Positions 62,588 to 64,000 of a stretch of DNA of 64,000 nt are shown here, piece by piece. This stretch comes from CADEEN01 sp963840805. Lineage in GTDB: Bacteria > Pseudomonadota > Gammaproteobacteria > Burkholderiales > Burkholderiaceae_C. Positions within the stretch are counted from its first letter, which is position 1, and every line of letters starts with the position of its first letter. The notes beneath the pieces are model-generated. The model searched no databases and was not told the DNA's origin. It worked only from the letters and a program-made list of their open reading frames with translations. A program made the translations under genes and the position numbers. The stretch is from the NCBI GenBank assembly GCA_963840805.1, contig CAWJAJ010000006.1, forward strand, positions 186,001 to 250,000. The letters are read 5' to 3'.

Positions 62588-63454
62588 ATGACTACCCCCA
62601 CGCTCACTGCGTTCGCTGCCCCCCAAGCGGGTGCTCAGATGCCTTCGGGCGGCCGTGCGGGCCCTGAGGCCACGCACAGACTCGTGATGCAGGCCAAGGG
62701 CCTGGTCAAGCGCTACGGCCAGGTCACGGCACTCGACGGTGCCGACTTCGAACTGCGCGCCGGCGAGATCCTCGCCGTGATCGGCGACAACGGTGCCGGC
62801 AAGTCCAGCCTGATCAAGTGCCTGTCGGGCGCGACGATCCCCGACGAAGGCGAGATCATCCTCGACGGCCAGCCCATCCACTTCAAGAGCCCGATGGACG
62901 CGCGCCGCGTCGGCATCGAAACCGTCTACCAGGACCTCGCGGTGGCACCGGCGATGACGATCGCCGAGAACCTGTTCCTCGGCCGCGAACTGCGCCGTGC
63001 CGGCTTCCTCGGCAACGTGCTGCGCATGCTCGACAAGAAGAAGATGCTCGAGACCAGCATCGCGCGCATGAACGACCTCAAGGTCGGCATCCGCTCGATG
63101 ACGCAGGCCGTGGAGACGCTCTCCGGTGGCCAGCGCCAATGCGTCGCGGTGGCGCGAGCCGCAGCCTTCGCCGAACACGTGGTGATCCTCGACGAGCCGA
63201 CCGCCGCGCTCGGGGTCAAGGAAGGCAACATGGTGCTCGAGCTGATCCGACGTGTGCGCGACAAGGGCCTGCCGGTGATCCTGATCAGCCACAACATGCC
63301 GCATGTGTTCGAGATCGCCGACCGCATCCACGTCGCCCGCCTCGGCCGCCGTGCTGCGATCCTGAATCCGAAGACGATCAGCATGAGCGACACCGTGGCG
63401 GTGATGACGGGGGCGATGGCCGCGGAGGCCATCCCGGCAGAGTGCCTGGCATGA
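62588..63454 (+). CDS. frcA: Sugar ABC transporter ATPase, FrcA-like, with repeat-derived N terminus
   Basis: A single-domain ATPase of 288 residues, as in FrcA and unlike the duplicated RbsA. It has Walker A GDNGAGKSSLIKCLSG, the Q-loop YQDLAVAPAMTIAENLFLGR, signature ETLSGGQRQCVAVARAA, Walker B VVILDEPTAALGVKEG and the H-loop LISHNMPHVFEIADR. The ATG at 62588 has GGGAGG upstream, but its first 33 residues are encoded by a GC-rich intergenic-type repeat. The conserved domain starts at the in-frame GTG/ATG at 62684/62687 (MQAKGLVKRYG). Confidence 0.9.
   Translation: MTTPTLTAFAAPQAGAQMPSGGRAGPEATHRLVMQAKGLVKRYGQVTALDGADFELRAGEILAVIGDNGAGKSSLIKCLSGATIPDEGEIILDGQPIHFKSPMDARRVGIETVYQDLAVAPAMTIAENLFLGRELRRAGFLGNVLRMLDKKKMLETSIARMNDLKVGIRSMTQAVETLSGGQRQCVAVARAAAFAEHVVILDEPTAALGVKEGNMVLELIRRVRDKGLPVILISHNMPHVFEIADRIHVARLGRRAAILNPKTISMSDTVAVMTGAMAAEAIPAECLA
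62594..62668. repeat. GC-rich short repeat at the frcC-frcA junction, translated
   Basis: The blocks CCCCCACGCTCACTGCGTTC, GCTGCCCCCC and GGGCGGCCG resemble the short intergenic repeats of this genome type. Here the stretch is read through as the N terminus of the ATPase. Confidence 0.45.
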
Positions 63455-64000
63455 ACGTGCGCGATGCGCTGACCACGACGCACCTGCAACCGCGCGGCTC
63501 GAGCCAGGGTGGCCTGCGCCAGTACAACGAACGGGTGGTGCTGCAGGCGATTCGCCTGCACGGCGCGCTGCCGAGTGCCGACATTGCCCGCCTGACCCGC
63601 CTCACCGCGCAAACGGTGTCGCTGATCACCAAGCGCCTGCTCGACGACGACCTGCTGATCAAGGGCTCACCGCAACGCGGCAAGGTCGGCCAGCCCTCGG
63701 TGCCGCTGAGCCTGAACCCGGATGGCGCCTTCGCGATCGGCATCAAGGTCGGCCGGCGCAGCCTGGACATCCTGCTCGTCGACTTCATCGGCCAGGCGCG
63801 CCAGCGCTGGACCTTGGCGTACCGGTTTGCCGATCCCGACGCCCTGCTGGCCGAGATTGCGCTGCGCCTGAAGGACATCCGGCGCAAGCTCGGCCCCGCG
63901 CAGCGCGAACGCATCCAGGGCGTCGGCATCGCGGCGCCCCTGTCGATGGGCGGCTGGCAGCAACTGCTCGGCCTGCCACCCGAGATCGCCGCCAAGTGGC
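63451..64000 (+). CDS. ROK-family transcriptional regulator (3' end cut by window)
   Basis: A sugar-responsive repressor, of which the first 183 residues are present. The N-terminal winged helix reads QYNERVVLQAIRLHGALPSA, DIARLTRLTAQTVSLITKRL then GKVGQPSVPLSLNPDGAFAI. The ROK ATPase-like fold starts GIKVGRRSLDILLVDFIGQA and reaches GVGIAAPLSMGGWQQLLGLP. The ATG overlaps the frcA stop. It is the likely reader of the palindrome at 60435-60459. Confidence 0.85.
   Translation, partial: MNVRDALTTTHLQPRGSSQGGLRQYNERVVLQAIRLHGALPSADIARLTRLTAQTVSLITKRLLDDDLLIKGSPQRGKVGQPSVPLSLNPDGAFAIGIKVGRRSLDILLVDFIGQARQRWTLAYRFADPDALLAEIALRLKDIRRKLGPAQRERIQGVGIAAPLSMGGWQQLLGLPPEIAAKW

Overview
The window is GC-rich DNA of a betaproteobacterium of the order Burkholderiales. 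The evidence is gene order, notably leuC-ecn-leuD-leuB-asd-fimV-truA-trpF-trpB-trpA-accD-folC-SPOR-cvpA-purF-metZ-gltX followed by tRNA genes, and the GC-rich intergenic repeats typical of Comamonadaceae and the Leptothrix/Rubrivivax group. The exact genus cannot be read from the sequence.

Layout. (1) 1-10223: a signalling operon with two hybrid histidine kinases (the first a tandem array of about ten GAF domains, the second with a DISM-like seven-helix sensor), a free Hpt protein and a receiver-adenylate/guanylate cyclase, coupled by overlapping start and stop codons. (2) 10234-13517: an EgtB-like enzyme facing a glycosyltransferase-selD pair. This is the senA/senB/senC signature of selenoneine biosynthesis. 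(3) 13641-14825: a BktB-type thiolase with a clear terminator, then a 559-bp near-perfect palindrome of non-coding DNA, then a convergent GntR/FCD regulator. (4) 16372-29335: one co-oriented run for propionyl-CoA to succinyl-CoA (methylmalonyl-CoA mutase, a GNAT-SnoaL fusion, MeaB, propionyl-CoA carboxylase beta and alpha, a VOC epimerase-like protein), continuing into a branched-chain amino acid ABC transporter (livGFKHM order). (5) 29440-48042: conserved housekeeping genes for Leu, Asp-family, Trp, fatty acid, folate, purine, Met and tRNA-Glu charging. (6) 48095-48423: tRNA-Ala, tRNA-Glu and tRNA-Asp. (7) 48424-57797: accessory DNA bounded by an exact 37-bp direct repeat of the tRNA-Asp 3' end, so probably a genomic island without a surviving integrase. 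It carries a gamma-glutamyltransferase-like gene, two orphan Bug-type solute receptors, a GAF protein, a ProC-like oxidoreductase, a LysR regulator, an SMP-30-type lactonase and an isocitrate lyase/PEP mutase-type enzyme. (8) 58679-64000: a peptidoglycan-binding-domain protein and a fructose-type module (PfkB kinase, divergent periplasmic binding protein, permease, ATPase, ROK regulator cut by the window end).

Sequence quality. About 35 frame breaks lie between 5.2 and 21.4 kb (densest 5.2-8.6 kb), with single breaks near 47.67 and 61.43 kb. Most can be repaired by removing one G or C, and the protein is conserved in the alternative frame on both sides. I treat them as likely sequencing insertions and give each such gene its full span.
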